Shown here: piece after piece, positions 9,055 to 16,537 of the stretch | Layout of the letters: every line of letters begins with the position of its first letter | How positions within the stretch are numbered: the first letter of the stretch is position 1 | Source of the DNA: Anatilimnocola floriformis | Lineage (GTDB): Bacteria; Planctomycetota; Planctomycetia; Pirellulales; Pirellulaceae | Length of the DNA stretch: 64,000 nucleotides | Assembly: GCF_024256385.1 (NCBI RefSeq) | Contig: NZ_JAMLFW010000002.1 | Location: forward strand, 1,178,001-1,242,000 | Direction of reading: 5' to 3' | Position numbers and translations under genes: made by a program | Notes under the pieces: generated by a model | What the model was told of the DNA's origin: nothing | What the model saw: the letters and a program-made list of their open reading frames with translations, nothing else | Database searches by the model: none

Positions 9055-9285
9055 TTATTTGCGAAGGAGTTCGAGGATGCGATCGAGCTTGCCGTCGGTC
9101 CGCTCGGCGAAGTCTTCCAAGTGTTTGACGCGGACGTCCGACGCCGCCGCGGTGGTGTTGAGTCGCTCGATCTTTTCACCGTGCTCGGTAAACATCGAAC
9201 TGACGGACGTCGCGACCATCAGCAACACGGAGCCGATGGCGCTGAGCACCCAGACCGGAATTGCGATTCGCGAGCTTTCGTCCAT
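9055..9285 (-). CDS. Small membrane protein with cytoplasmic-type coiled coil
   Basis: A 76-residue protein beginning MDESSRIAIPVW. One transmembrane helix (about residues 8-28, VLSAIGSVLLMVATS) is followed by a helical, charged coiled-coil tail. This shape is common for phage holin-associated or spanin-like accessory proteins located with lysis or tail genes. A longer upstream extension of the frame overlaps the next gene and is probably non-coding. Exact role unknown. Confidence 0.6.
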   Translation of the reverse strand: MDESSRIAIPVWVLSAIGSVLLMVATSVSSMFTEHGEKIERLNTTAAASDVRVKHLEDFAERTDGKLDRILELLRK

Positions 9286-9397
9286 GGTGACTTTCAAGGC
9301 CTGGCCGGCGGCAGGTCGCCGACCAGGCTGGGAGGTGTAAGGGCTCGCCCGGAGTCGGGCTGGAATGTGGGGGACCGCTCCCGCCGGCGAGCTTGGT

Positions 9398-9622
9398 TTA
9401 TCGGCCGTTACGCTGGCCGCGGCGGTTTGCATCGCGGACGGCGTCACGCGCGATGTCGAGAGCGCGCTCGGCATCCCGGAGCGCACGAGCTCGGATCGAC
9501 GGCGGCAACACACGTCGCGGTGCAATGCGCGGCACCGGCCGCGGCGGCGTGGCATGCACGATTGCGGGGGCAACCGCGACGGCCGCGGCGACGATCATCG
9601 CTGTGAGAAGTTTGCGGAACAT
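9398..9622 (-). CDS. Small secreted basic protein
   Basis: A 74-residue protein beginning MFRKLLTAMIVAAAVAVAP with a clear Sec signal peptide cut near AIVHA. The mature part is Pro/Arg-rich followed by an Arg-rich helix (RALRDAERALDIARDAVRD). No family recognised. It precedes the secreted haem-motif proteins in direction of transcription reversed, so it belongs to the same exported-protein group. Confidence 0.55.
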   Translation of the reverse strand: MFRKLLTAMIVAAAVAVAPAIVHATPPRPVPRIAPRRVLPPSIRARALRDAERALDIARDAVRDANRRGQRNGR

Positions 9623-9679
9623 GGTTTTCAGCCTTGGGGTGAAAGTGAGGGACGGTTGAGGGCGCGAAACTAGGCCGCG

Positions 9680-10675
9680 CTAATCGGTTTTGATTGCCAG
9701 GTCGAACTGCCGCTCGAAGGCCTTCACTTCGGTCGGTGAGAGTCGCTGCCCGCCATCGGGCATTGCGCCGGTTTTGACGAGCGCCCAGCACGAGCCCCAC
9801 GTCTTCGACTTGAATGACTTCGCATCCCGAAAGTCGACGCCGCCTTTGGTAGCGCCGCCGCCGTGGCATTCGAGGCACTTGGTGCTGATGATCGCGGCGA
9901 GCTCGGGATCGTCGACCGGAATGGTTGACCTGGCTGCGTCGCTGCTCACGGTGCTTCGACTATTCGCGACCGCGGCCACTTCGTTGAATTTGCCCATCGC
10001 TCGTTCGAACGCCTGGTAGTGCGTGGCGGCCATCGCGATATCGCGTCGCGCTTCCGTCTCGACACGCTCGTTCGCAGCTTCCGCCAGGGCAATCGATTTC
10101 AGCGCTTCGTTTGCCGACGTCGCACCTTTGCCCGCATGTTCGATGCGTGCGGCGCGCTCATTTGAAGGGGGCGGCAATAATGCGGCGACGTCGAGCGGAG
10201 ACGGCGGCTGTTGCTGCAGCAGCCGAGCTGGGCCCGGACCGTAAGCGCGAGCCACCGCGTCGCGATAAGGATCGATGCCATACTGCGTGGTGCCAAAGTA
10301 GGGAACACGTGGTTCGGGCTGCAGACAGATCGAACGGTATTGCACCGCGTAGTCACTCTTCAGCAGAGCTCGATCGAAGCCGCAGTGCGTCTTGATGTAC
10401 AGGTAGCCGTCGCTCTCGAAGCGGCGATCGCAAGCGCTGTAGTTGATCCAGCGGCTTTTGACCCAATACGCAGGATCGGTTTCCCACTGCCCCCACTGCC
10501 ACGAGCCGTAGCTGGGATAGGTCGCGCACGTCGGCCCGCAATAGGGTTGCTGGTAGCACGGCTGCGTGTAGTAAGTCGGCGTGTAGCAGCCGCGGCGGTA
10601 TTGAGCGTCGGCCTGCAAGCCGACAAGCGCGACGATCGCCAAGGCGATGAGCGCAGAGAAGATCTTCGGAATCAC
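9680..10675 (-). CDS. Secreted cytochrome c-like protein carried by the phage
   Basis: A 331-residue protein with a Sec signal (MIPKIFSALIALAIVALVG, cut near ADAQ). The N-terminal mature part is rich in Tyr, Cys, Gln and Pro. A haem c attachment motif CLECH lies at about 267-271, followed by GAMPDGG, which supplies a likely axial Met, as in the planctomycete PSCyt1-type domain. Mature C-terminus is about 60 residues past the haem site, matching a minimal cytochrome c. It overlaps the end of the next haem-motif gene by four bases. Phages rarely encode c-type cytochromes, so this may be a cargo gene taken from a planctomycete host. Confidence 0.7.
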   Translation of the reverse strand: MIPKIFSALIALAIVALVGLQADAQYRRGCYTPTYYTQPCYQQPYCGPTCATYPSYGSWQWGQWETDPAYWVKSRWINYSACDRRFESDGYLYIKTHCGFDRALLKSDYAVQYRSICLQPEPRVPYFGTTQYGIDPYRDAVARAYGPGPARLLQQQPPSPLDVAALLPPPSNERAARIEHAGKGATSANEALKSIALAEAANERVETEARRDIAMAATHYQAFERAMGKFNEVAAVANSRSTVSSDAARSTIPVDDPELAAIISTKCLECHGGGATKGGVDFRDAKSFKSKTWGSCWALVKTGAMPDGGQRLSPTEVKAFERQFDLAIKTD

Positions 10676-12513
10676 GGTTTCAAACCCTCCAGTTGTGGAT
10701 CAGCGAACAAAAGCCGTTCGGCGACGCTTTGGTAAATGCCGCGCCATTGCGCGGGGGCGACGTGCTTGCCATCCTTCAGTCGCAGGACGACGCCGTCTTC
10801 GAGCAAGCGATAGGGGAGCTTCTTCGACTCGATCGCGGCGATGAAGAATTGCTGCGCCTGTTTGTCGGTGAGGTTGCGGCCGAGCTCGAGAGCGGCCGTA
10901 CGCGGCGTGTAGCGATCGTAGAGCAGCCCCCAATACGAATCGGCCAGGCCGGCGACGGTCTCGCGCGTGGTCCGCTGATTCGTGGCGAGCTGCCCCTGTC
11001 GTTGATACGGCAGCCGCGCCAGATTGAGCGCTTCGTTGATGTCGCCGCCGTATTGGCTCGCGAGCAGCTGCAGACCGCGGACTTGATCGGGATCCGCCTT
11101 GTCGTCGATGATCGAGCCTAACCCGCGGATCGTGTCGAGCAGGTCGTTTTTGACCGGTTGCCAGCCCCAGTTCGTGGCGGTCTTCTCGTGGCAGTTCATG
11201 CAGCTGATGCCGCTGAACACCCGCGCGGTGGCAACGTTTCCCCGGACACGGTGAGCCTCGGTGTCGAATGCGACGTTGTCGGGAACGCTGGCGATCGTCG
11301 CGTCCTGGGCGTTGAACACCAGGTAGCCGAGCAAACCATTGGGCAGCGCGAAGATTGCTTCGCCGCCGTCATAGGTCTGGAAGTTGAGCGCGTTTCGGAA
11401 CGGGTCGTTGTTCGGATCCACGTTCTCTTCGCTGATGTCGAAAGTGATCGACACGAGCTGCACGCCGGCCGTCGGCGGACCGCCGGCACCAAAGAAGATC
11501 ACGATGATCCGCTGCCGACCGGTGACTCCGGATTCGAGCACAAGCGCTTTCGACTTACCGAGCTCGGGATCGAGCCGGCCGGCGATCTTCGCGATCGCTT
11601 CGCCCGTCTTGCGACTCTCGGCGGCCGCGGTCCGCAGCGTCGCTGTGAACCGCTTCGCCTTTTCGGCCGCATCATTGCCGGCAAACTCGCGGACCGTGTC
11701 CTGCAGCGTCCCTTTGATGCCGGTGATTTGATAGTACTTGCCGCGGTTCACCGTCGACATCGTCGCCGCTATGAACTCGTGCAAGTGCATGATCGGCACG
11801 CCGCTGCGGCTGAGCGAAAAGAGTTCGGCGCCAGTTGGATTGAGGTACGGTGCGGCGGCGTAGATCTCTTTCACATCGGGCGCGGTCTGCCGCGCCGGCG
11901 CTGACATCAGTCGATTGCGGAAGCGCACGGCCGTTGCCGCAAACGTCAGCTGCTTGCCGTCGACGAGCTTCGCGCGGTAGCGATCGCCGTCACGCGAGAC
12001 GAACGTGGCCTTCACCCAACCCGTGGTCAGTTGCACTTCGACGACGTCGCCGGCGGCCGGTGGTTGGTCGACGATGACGGCTGTCTCTTCACCGATCACT
12101 TTTACGAGCACGTTGAAGTAATTGTCGTGCTCGGCGAGCAGCTCGCGCGAGCGCCGCAGCTCCACGATCTGATCTTCACGAGCTGCGTACTTCGCCAGGT
12201 CGATGCGGATAAGCTTGCCGTTGCACAACCTGGTTGGCTGCACGATCGTGGCCACGCGCGAGAACGTCGAGTTGACGGCCATCGACACCTGGGCGAATCC
12301 GGAGTCGGCATCGATCCAGTCGGGCACCCACACGTAGAGAGCGCACTGCGCATCATGGGGCGAAAGAGTTTTGATGTCGTCGCGGGCAGCGCAGGCGATG
12401 TCGTGCGGTGACGTGACCGGTGTGCCGACGGGAATCTCGCGGCGTAGTTTGTACGCCCCAGCTCCTGCGTCGAGTTGTCCGATCATTGCGATCATCATCA
12501 GAACCCAGTGCAT
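10672..12513 (-). CDS. Large exported protein with CxxCH haem-binding motif
   Basis: A 613-residue protein starting at 12,513 with a short hydrophobic N-terminus (HWVLMMIAMIGQLDAGAG) suggesting export. A CMNCH motif at about 438-442 sits in GISCMNCHEKT, a typical covalent haem c site. The flanking regions contain conserved-looking Trp and Gly/Asp segments but no recognised enzyme domain. Four-base overlap with the CLECH gene shows the two are co-translated and likely act together in the periplasm. Origin from host cytochrome-like proteins is plausible. Confidence 0.65.
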   Translation of the reverse strand: MHWVLMMIAMIGQLDAGAGAYKLRREIPVGTPVTSPHDIACAARDDIKTLSPHDAQCALYVWVPDWIDADSGFAQVSMAVNSTFSRVATIVQPTRLCNGKLIRIDLAKYAAREDQIVELRRSRELLAEHDNYFNVLVKVIGEETAVIVDQPPAAGDVVEVQLTTGWVKATFVSRDGDRYRAKLVDGKQLTFAATAVRFRNRLMSAPARQTAPDVKEIYAAAPYLNPTGAELFSLSRSGVPIMHLHEFIAATMSTVNRGKYYQITGIKGTLQDTVREFAGNDAAEKAKRFTATLRTAAAESRKTGEAIAKIAGRLDPELGKSKALVLESGVTGRQRIIVIFFGAGGPPTAGVQLVSITFDISEENVDPNNDPFRNALNFQTYDGGEAIFALPNGLLGYLVFNAQDATIASVPDNVAFDTEAHRVRGNVATARVFSGISCMNCHEKTATNWGWQPVKNDLLDTIRGLGSIIDDKADPDQVRGLQLLASQYGGDINEALNLARLPYQRQGQLATNQRTTRETVAGLADSYWGLLYDRYTPRTAALELGRNLTDKQAQQFFIAAIESKKLPYRLLEDGVVLRLKDGKHVAPAQWRGIYQSVAERLLFADPQLEGLKP

Positions 12514-12529
12514 GCCGCACCCCGCGGCG

Positions 12530-12670
12530 CTATTTGAGGAAAACCGCCGGCCCGTGAACGAGTGCCACTACGAACGTTGCGGCGATGCTGAGCCCAATGA
12601 GGATGAAGGCCATGCCAAACAAAAGCAGGCCGGGCTCAGCTTTGAGAAGGAAGTCGAGGAACGTTTTCAT
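12530..12670 (-). CDS. 46-residue membrane protein
   Basis: Begins MKTFLDFLLKAEPG and is a single hydrophobic span (LLLFGMAFILIGLSIAATFVV). It starts four bases inside the end of the next upstream gene (ATG overlaps its stop), part of a run of tiny membrane proteins. Holin-like or regulatory micro-protein is possible. Confidence 0.5.
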   Translation of the reverse strand: MKTFLDFLLKAEPGLLLFGMAFILIGLSIAATFVVALVHGPAVFLK

Positions 12671-12945
12671 TTGGACCAAGCCTCGGCGATGGCTGCCACA
12701 GCGGCGACCAAGGCGATCGCGATCAACAAGACCACGATCACGCCGAGCCCGAGCGCCAGGGGAACCCACAGCGGTGAGAGCACCCAAATCCAAGTCCAAG
12801 CGATCACGTTGCAGAGTTTCAGCGTGATCAGCACGATCGTCAGCAAGCCGAAGAATCCGATGCCGCCAGACTTTTGCGATTCACGCGAGCGTGGCATTTC
12901 CTCGCGCGGAGCCGCCTCGTCCGGAAAATGAAAACGTCGCCCCAT
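12667..12945 (-). CDS. Phage membrane protein of the TMEM185-like (Fragile-X-F) family
   Basis: A 92-residue protein beginning MGRRFHFPDE. Two hydrophobic segments joined by NVIAWTWIWVLSPLWVPLAL. The pattern LK.C.VI.W.W.WVLSPLW.PL is the hallmark of the small proteins annotated in many phages as transmembrane Fragile-X-F / TMEM185-like. Function is unknown in that family. The start overlaps the stop of the 43-residue protein upstream (TGATG). Confidence 0.65.
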   Translation of the reverse strand: MGRRFHFPDEAAPREEMPRSRESQKSGGIGFFGLLTIVLITLKLCNVIAWTWIWVLSPLWVPLALGLGVIVVLLIAIALVAAVAAIAEAWSK

Positions 12946-13076
12946 CACCGTGCCCCATATATCTGCGAAAGGTGCCAAAACGAATCGAGGAAAGCCGATG
13001 CGCACCACAGCGCCGCCGTGATGATGCCGATGGCCATCACCAGGTCGAACACGTCGGTAGGATCGAGCTTGAACAT
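12945..13076 (-). CDS. 43-residue membrane micro-protein
   Basis: A short frame beginning MFKLDPTDVFDLVMAIGIIT and ending at a TGA that overlaps the next ATG. One hydrophobic helix (VFDLVMAIGIITAALWCASAFL). Because starts and stops interlock on both sides with neighbours it is likely a real gene despite its size. Unknown function. Confidence 0.5.
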   Translation of the reverse strand: MFKLDPTDVFDLVMAIGIITAALWCASAFLDSFWHLSQIYGAR

Positions 13077-13081
13077 GCGAC

Positions 13082-13345
13082 CTACGAAATCAGGGCGCGG
13101 AGTTTGGCGGAGACGCTGCGGCCGCGATCGTTCGCGGCGTTGCGTTGATCGATCGCGGCTTGCAGCTCGGCGATGTGCTCGACATCGGCCGTATTCAGCT
13201 GCTCGTTTTCGGCCACGGCCGAGTCGAGCTCGGTGGCGATCGATTCGAATTGGTTGATCGCCTGGCTGATGCGATCATTGGCAGGAACGAACAGCGTTCG
13301 CGCGATGGCGCGACCGACGGCGTTGAACGGTGAACCCTTCGGCAT
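13082..13345 (-). CDS. Small helical protein of unknown function
   Basis: An 87-residue protein beginning MPKGSPFNAVGRAIARTLFV. Residues 25-80 are a strongly helical, Glu/Ala/Gln-rich coiled coil. It lies between the metacaspase-like gene and the membrane micro-proteins on the same strand. Confidence 0.5.
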   Translation of the reverse strand: MPKGSPFNAVGRAIARTLFVPANDRISQAINQFESIATELDSAVAENEQLNTADVEHIAELQAAIDQRNAANDRGRSVSAKLRALIS

Positions 13346-13361
13346 AACAAACTTCCCTGTA

Positions 13362-14273
13362 CTACGCGGCGCGCTTGCGCCACTCTTGGCGGAACAACTC
13401 CCACTCGCCGATCGACAACTGCACGTTTGGCGGTTGCGAACCGGCTGCCGCCGGCGGCGGCGTTGGTTCAACTTCGAAGCCAGGGACGACGACGCTAAAC
13501 CATTCGTCCGAGGCGTTCATTTGCGGTGTTTGTGGGTAGAACTTCGACGGTAGTCCGCCCGGCGGGGTCCGGATCCAGCGGTACCAATCCATGAACGTTG
13601 CCGCGCCAGGCTCGAGCATTCGAAGTGAGTCGATGGCGACGCGCGACATGGCACCGTTCGCGCGGCTGCCGAACACGGCGTCGTAGCTGACCTCGTTGTC
13701 CTTGCAGCCAGAAAGATGCACCACGCCTTCAGCGATGCCGTCGGCTTCGGAGCGAGGCATGGCGCGGGAATAAAGCCTCTCGCGATGCAACGCGTGCATG
13801 CCTTGAGCGAGCATCTGGAATGGAACGAAGCGAGGCTTCGTCTTCTGTTTTTCGATGCCTCTCGCCATGCTGCCCGAATAACAGCAGTCGGTGATAAACA
13901 GCACGCGGCTGTTCGGGTCGCGTGCCTTCAGCAGCGCGTACCACTCGTCGTCGAAGATGACATTCTTGTCGAGATCGTAGGGGCAGAACAATTCGTTGCG
14001 GCCGTCGGGCTCTTGCTTCGTCGCATCGGGCTGATACGAACCGTGGCCGCTGATCTGCAGAATGAGCCAGTCTTGCGACTGCAATCGCGCGAGCGCTTCC
14101 TTCACGAAGCGGAGGATGCCGGCCTTGGTGGCCTGCTGCTCGAGCAGCAGTTCGCCACTGGTAAGAAACCGTTTGTGAGCGGCGAGCCAGTCGGTCGCAT
14201 CGTTGATGCAGCCAGCCAGCGCGTGACGGCTGTTGGCGTAGTTGATCCCGATGTAGCGACCGTGAATGGCCAT
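13362..14273 (-). CDS. Metacaspase-like cysteine peptidase (family C14) in a phage
   Basis: A 303-residue protein starting MAIHGRYIGINYANS. It shows the caspase-fold signature: GINYAN-type first strand, catalytic His77 in ILQISGHGSYQPD, and catalytic Cys131 in the DCCYSGS motif. The C-terminal 60 residues are Pro/Gln-rich and end basic. No signal peptide, so it should act in the cytoplasm or inside the virion. It is within the late-gene stretch, directly after a gene with a copy of the capsid-type regulatory element. Metacaspases in planctomycetes are common host proteins, but as a phage gene it is unusual. Substrate cannot be predicted. Confidence 0.8.
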   Translation of the reverse strand: MAIHGRYIGINYANSRHALAGCINDATDWLAAHKRFLTSGELLLEQQATKAGILRFVKEALARLQSQDWLILQISGHGSYQPDATKQEPDGRNELFCPYDLDKNVIFDDEWYALLKARDPNSRVLFITDCCYSGSMARGIEKQKTKPRFVPFQMLAQGMHALHRERLYSRAMPRSEADGIAEGVVHLSGCKDNEVSYDAVFGSRANGAMSRVAIDSLRMLEPGAATFMDWYRWIRTPPGGLPSKFYPQTPQMNASDEWFSVVVPGFEVEPTPPPAAAGSQPPNVQLSIGEWELFRQEWRKRAA

Positions 14274-14314
14274 CGCGAGAGCTCCGCGCGGAGGATGAAG
14301 AAACGGGCCGAGTG

Positions 14315-14686
14315 CTACTTGCCGAGTTGCTGCAGCAACAGAGGCAGCACTAAGCGGAAGAGCTCGATGCCGGCGTCGAGCCACCTGCCGTCGCGGGCCG
14401 GGCGATCGGCAGCACGGTGGTTGCTTTCCAGGCGAGAGATTTCATGCAGCACCGCTGCACGCATCTCGTCCGTGGTGGCCACCGACTTCGTCTTGCTGGC
14501 GATCAGCGCCTTCAGCTCGTCGGCTTTCGGCGCGATCCGTTCGAGGAACGGATTGAGAATGGCCACCTGCGCGACGCAGGTCGGAGCGGCCTTGATTTCG
14601 ACGAAGGCGTCGGCGGCATCGGCGAGGAGATCGGCGTTGGCAAGCCCGAATTGGAGATACTTGCCGTAAGTGAGAATGCTGGCCAC
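14315..14686 (-). CDS. Unknown phage protein expressed from duplicated capsid-type leader
   Basis: A 123-residue protein, start chosen at GTG 14,686 because a CGAGG ribosome site lies just upstream; longer versions extend into the 65-bp element. Sequence begins ASILTYGKYLQFGLANADLLAD, is mostly helical, and ends with a hydrophobic LFRLVLPLLLQQLGK. Resembles no family known to me. Its leader is a near copy of the leader of the major capsid gene, so it may be made at the same time and level as capsid. Confidence 0.6.
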   Translation of the reverse strand: MASILTYGKYLQFGLANADLLADAADAFVEIKAAPTCVAQVAILNPFLERIAPKADELKALIASKTKSVATTDEMRAAVLHEISRLESNHRAADRPARDGRWLDAGIELFRLVLPLLLQQLGK

Positions 14687-14708
14687 GGTGAAAACCTCGT
14701 GAGGTCTC

Positions 14709-14776
14709 ACTCGTCCCAGCGGTTCCGCCAGCAACAGAGTCTGATTGAATGATGGGCCTGACGATCGCCAGAGCCC
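14709..14776 (-). promoter_or_regulatory. 65-bp regulatory element, copy B
   Basis: Near copy of 171-235. Shared cores are ACTCGTCCC, TCCGCCAGCAAC and an identical 23-base end that includes CTGGCGATCGTCAG. Placement 23 bases before a start codon mirrors copy A. Confidence 0.6.
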
Positions 14777-14839
14777 GGTGGCAGCGGCTGGAGCCGCCGC
14801 CTGATGCGGTGGTGAATAGTAACGATTCTCGCCCGCGCG

Positions 14840-15067
14840 TCAAGCTCGACGGCAGCGAGGTTCTTTCTTGCAAGGTCGGTTTGTGCTGCACGGTGGGGCT
14901 TCGTTCCGCTCATTGCAGATCGTCGCACCTGGCGGCAGACCCAGCAGCAACTGCGGCTTCCCCTTTTGAAAGCGCGCCCGGAAGGTGACAACCTGCCCGG
15001 ACTCCAAAACCACGCTGCATCGTCGGTTACGCCGCAGCCCCATCACTCGTTCGTTGCCGGTTTGCAT
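14840..15067 (-). CDS. Possible small basic phage protein
   Basis: A 75-residue frame beginning MQTGNERVMGLRRNRRCSVV with a beta-rich centre (SGQVVTFRARFQKGKPQLLLG) and basic Cys-containing C-terminus. It fills a gap otherwise without genes. No family recognised and no strong ribosome site, so it may be non-coding. Confidence 0.35.
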   Translation of the reverse strand: MQTGNERVMGLRRNRRCSVVLESGQVVTFRARFQKGKPQLLLGLPPGATICNERNEAPPCSTNRPCKKEPRCRRA

Positions 15068-15191
15068 GGCAATCCTCGTTGCGCCTCGTCGCGCGGGTTG
15101 AGGCGTGCAATCGTTGCACGCCAGCTTCGGGTTTGCCCGGCCGGACGGTCCGGACGGACTGTGTATCGTTGGCGCATGCCCGACTGGGAAA

Positions 15192-15647
15192 CTACTCGTA
15201 CGCCATCCCCTGGGAAGGACCCGTGGAAGCGTTCCTGGCCCGACATTCGACGCACGGCTCGAACATCGTCCGGTGGCCCGCGGCGCAAATGACGGGCCTC
15301 TGGACGCGTTTCGGGCGAAATTCAAGGTCGGCCGAGACGATCTGCTCTCGCAGACGGCTCACGGTGTCCTTGGAAACCCCCCGTTCGCGTGCTATTGCGC
15401 GTAAGGATCGTGTGGATTCGAACAGATCCTGCACCACTGCGGCGATCGTCTCAGGCGGCAGCGGCCAGGAGCGTCGAGCTAGCTCGAGATCGTCGGCCCA
15501 TCGATGGAGAGTCGTTTTCGACAACCCCAGCAATGACGCTGCGGTGCGGAAAGAAGCGCCGTTGCCCAACAAAGTGCGCAACGTCACCTGGGTCGCTCGT
15601 TCCTTCGTGCTGACCATGATCATGATCTCAAACCGGCCATCGGCCAT
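15192..15647 (-). CDS. Phage HTH protein with C-terminal zinc-binding tail
   Basis: A frame of 151 residues; internal Met residues at positions 9 and 11 are alternative starts. Two helix-turn-helix segments are visible: FRTAASLLGLSKTTLHRWA and LRAIARERGVSKDTVSRLREQ. The C-terminus has CAAGHRTMFEPCVECRAR, a likely zinc knuckle. The layout could serve a transcription activator or a small terminase-like DNA-binding protein; the latter would otherwise be missing from this phage. Its upstream gap contains a parS-like dyad. Confidence 0.65.
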   Translation of the reverse strand: MADGRFEIMIMVSTKERATQVTLRTLLGNGASFRTAASLLGLSKTTLHRWADDLELARRSWPLPPETIAAVVQDLFESTRSLRAIARERGVSKDTVSRLREQIVSADLEFRPKRVQRPVICAAGHRTMFEPCVECRARNASTGPSQGMAYE

Positions 15648-15682
15648 GAGGAAAGCTCGGGTCTGCCTTTGTAGCAGGCGAG

Positions 15683-15698
15683 CGTTTCCCGGGACACG
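15683..15698. promoter_or_regulatory. parS-like dyad, site 5 (CGTTTCCCGGGACACG)
   Basis: Complete 16-base form, in the 56-base gap between the HTH gene and the next upstream gene. Confidence 0.6.
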
Positions 15699-15703
15699 CG
15701 TCC

Positions 15704-15931
15704 CTAGTCGCAGGGCTGCGTCGATCGATTTAACCGTTGGGCCAAAGCGATCGACATCGTGACAGTGTCGAGCTGCATGTCGTGGTCGTGCCCGAACGTG
15801 ACGTCCGCCGCTGTTGGCAGCGCGAGCTCACCAACCAGGCCGAGCTCCATGGCATCACCGAATCGGGAATCGACAACGAAGACCGTGCCGTCATTCCCTG
15901 ACGATGCGATCTTTCCAAACAACTTCGGCAT
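15704..15931 (-). CDS. Unknown phage protein, 75 aa
   Basis: Begins MPKLFGKIASSGNDGTVFVV. The ATG has a good ribosome site (GGAGG eight bases upstream). The sequence is a mixture of beta strands and a helix (TMSIALAQRLNR). No family recognised. Confidence 0.6.
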   Translation of the reverse strand: MPKLFGKIASSGNDGTVFVVDSRFGDAMELGLVGELALPTAADVTFGHDHDMQLDTVTMSIALAQRLNRSTQPCD

Positions 15932-15956
15932 CACCGAACCTCCAATGTGGGCCGAA

Positions 15957-16286
15957 TTATAGCGACCGATCCTGGGGTGTCCGATTGTCCCGATCCTCCA
16001 GTTTTTCGAAGTACCAATCGAGCACCTTGCTGCGGCGTTTTTTTCGCAGCCTGGCGGTGCGCTCTGAGCCGGGAAGTCGCCCAACTTGCAAGCGATACGC
16101 TTCGCTGGCAAGTGTGTACGTCGCGTTGAGGAAATCTAAAACGACCTGCCGATAGAACAACTCGCGCAGCCTCACAGACGACGCGAATGCAGCTGCCATG
16201 ATAGCGCGACACCGTAACGCTGCAGCGTCGGGTCGAGACAAATTTGGGCCCATAAAAATGATACCGCCTACTTTCACGCTATCCAT
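15957..16286 (-). CDS. Unknown phage protein, 109 aa
   Basis: Start at ATG 16,286 with AGAGG upstream. Begins MDSVKVGGIIFMGPNLSRPD; the C-terminal half is a basic helix region (RTARLRKKRRSKVLDWYFEKLE). A nucleic-acid-binding role is possible from charge alone. Gap to the next gene is two bases. Confidence 0.55.
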   Translation of the reverse strand: MDSVKVGGIIFMGPNLSRPDAAALRCRAIMAAAFASSVRLRELFYRQVVLDFLNATYTLASEAYRLQVGRLPGSERTARLRKKRRSKVLDWYFEKLEDRDNRTPQDRSL

Positions 16287-16288
16287 GA

Positions 16289-16537
16289 TTAACCTCTGGG
16301 GCTGGAATCGAGCTTCAAACGGTTTGCAATTGCACTGAAGTGTGCCTCGGCCGCTGCGTGCCACGTCGATCCGTAGCGAAGGTAGAACAGCAGCAGCAGG
16401 TGAATTACGTGCGCCTGCTCAGCCTCAGCCTTGCGCGGAATATCGCGGCCATCCCGACGAAGCAATTCGGCGAGTTGCGCGCCGCTAACTTCGTTGCCGA
16501 GGGAGGTGATGTTCATTTCAGGTTGGCTCAATTTCAT
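16289..16537 (-). CDS. Unknown phage protein, 82 aa
   Basis: Begins MKLSQPEMNITSLGNEVSG; an internal ATG (MNITSL) could be the real start. Helical, with AHVIHLLLLFYLRYGSTWHAA. Overlaps the upstream gene by ATGA, which supports it as coding. Confidence 0.5.
   Translation of the reverse strand: MKLSQPEMNITSLGNEVSGAQLAELLRRDGRDIPRKAEAEQAHVIHLLLLFYLRYGSTWHAAAEAHFSAIANRLKLDSSPRG

Noticed and set aside
14749-14988. A short plus-strand open frame in the phage gap
   Set aside because: Overlaps the duplicated regulatory element on the opposite strand and lacks any support.
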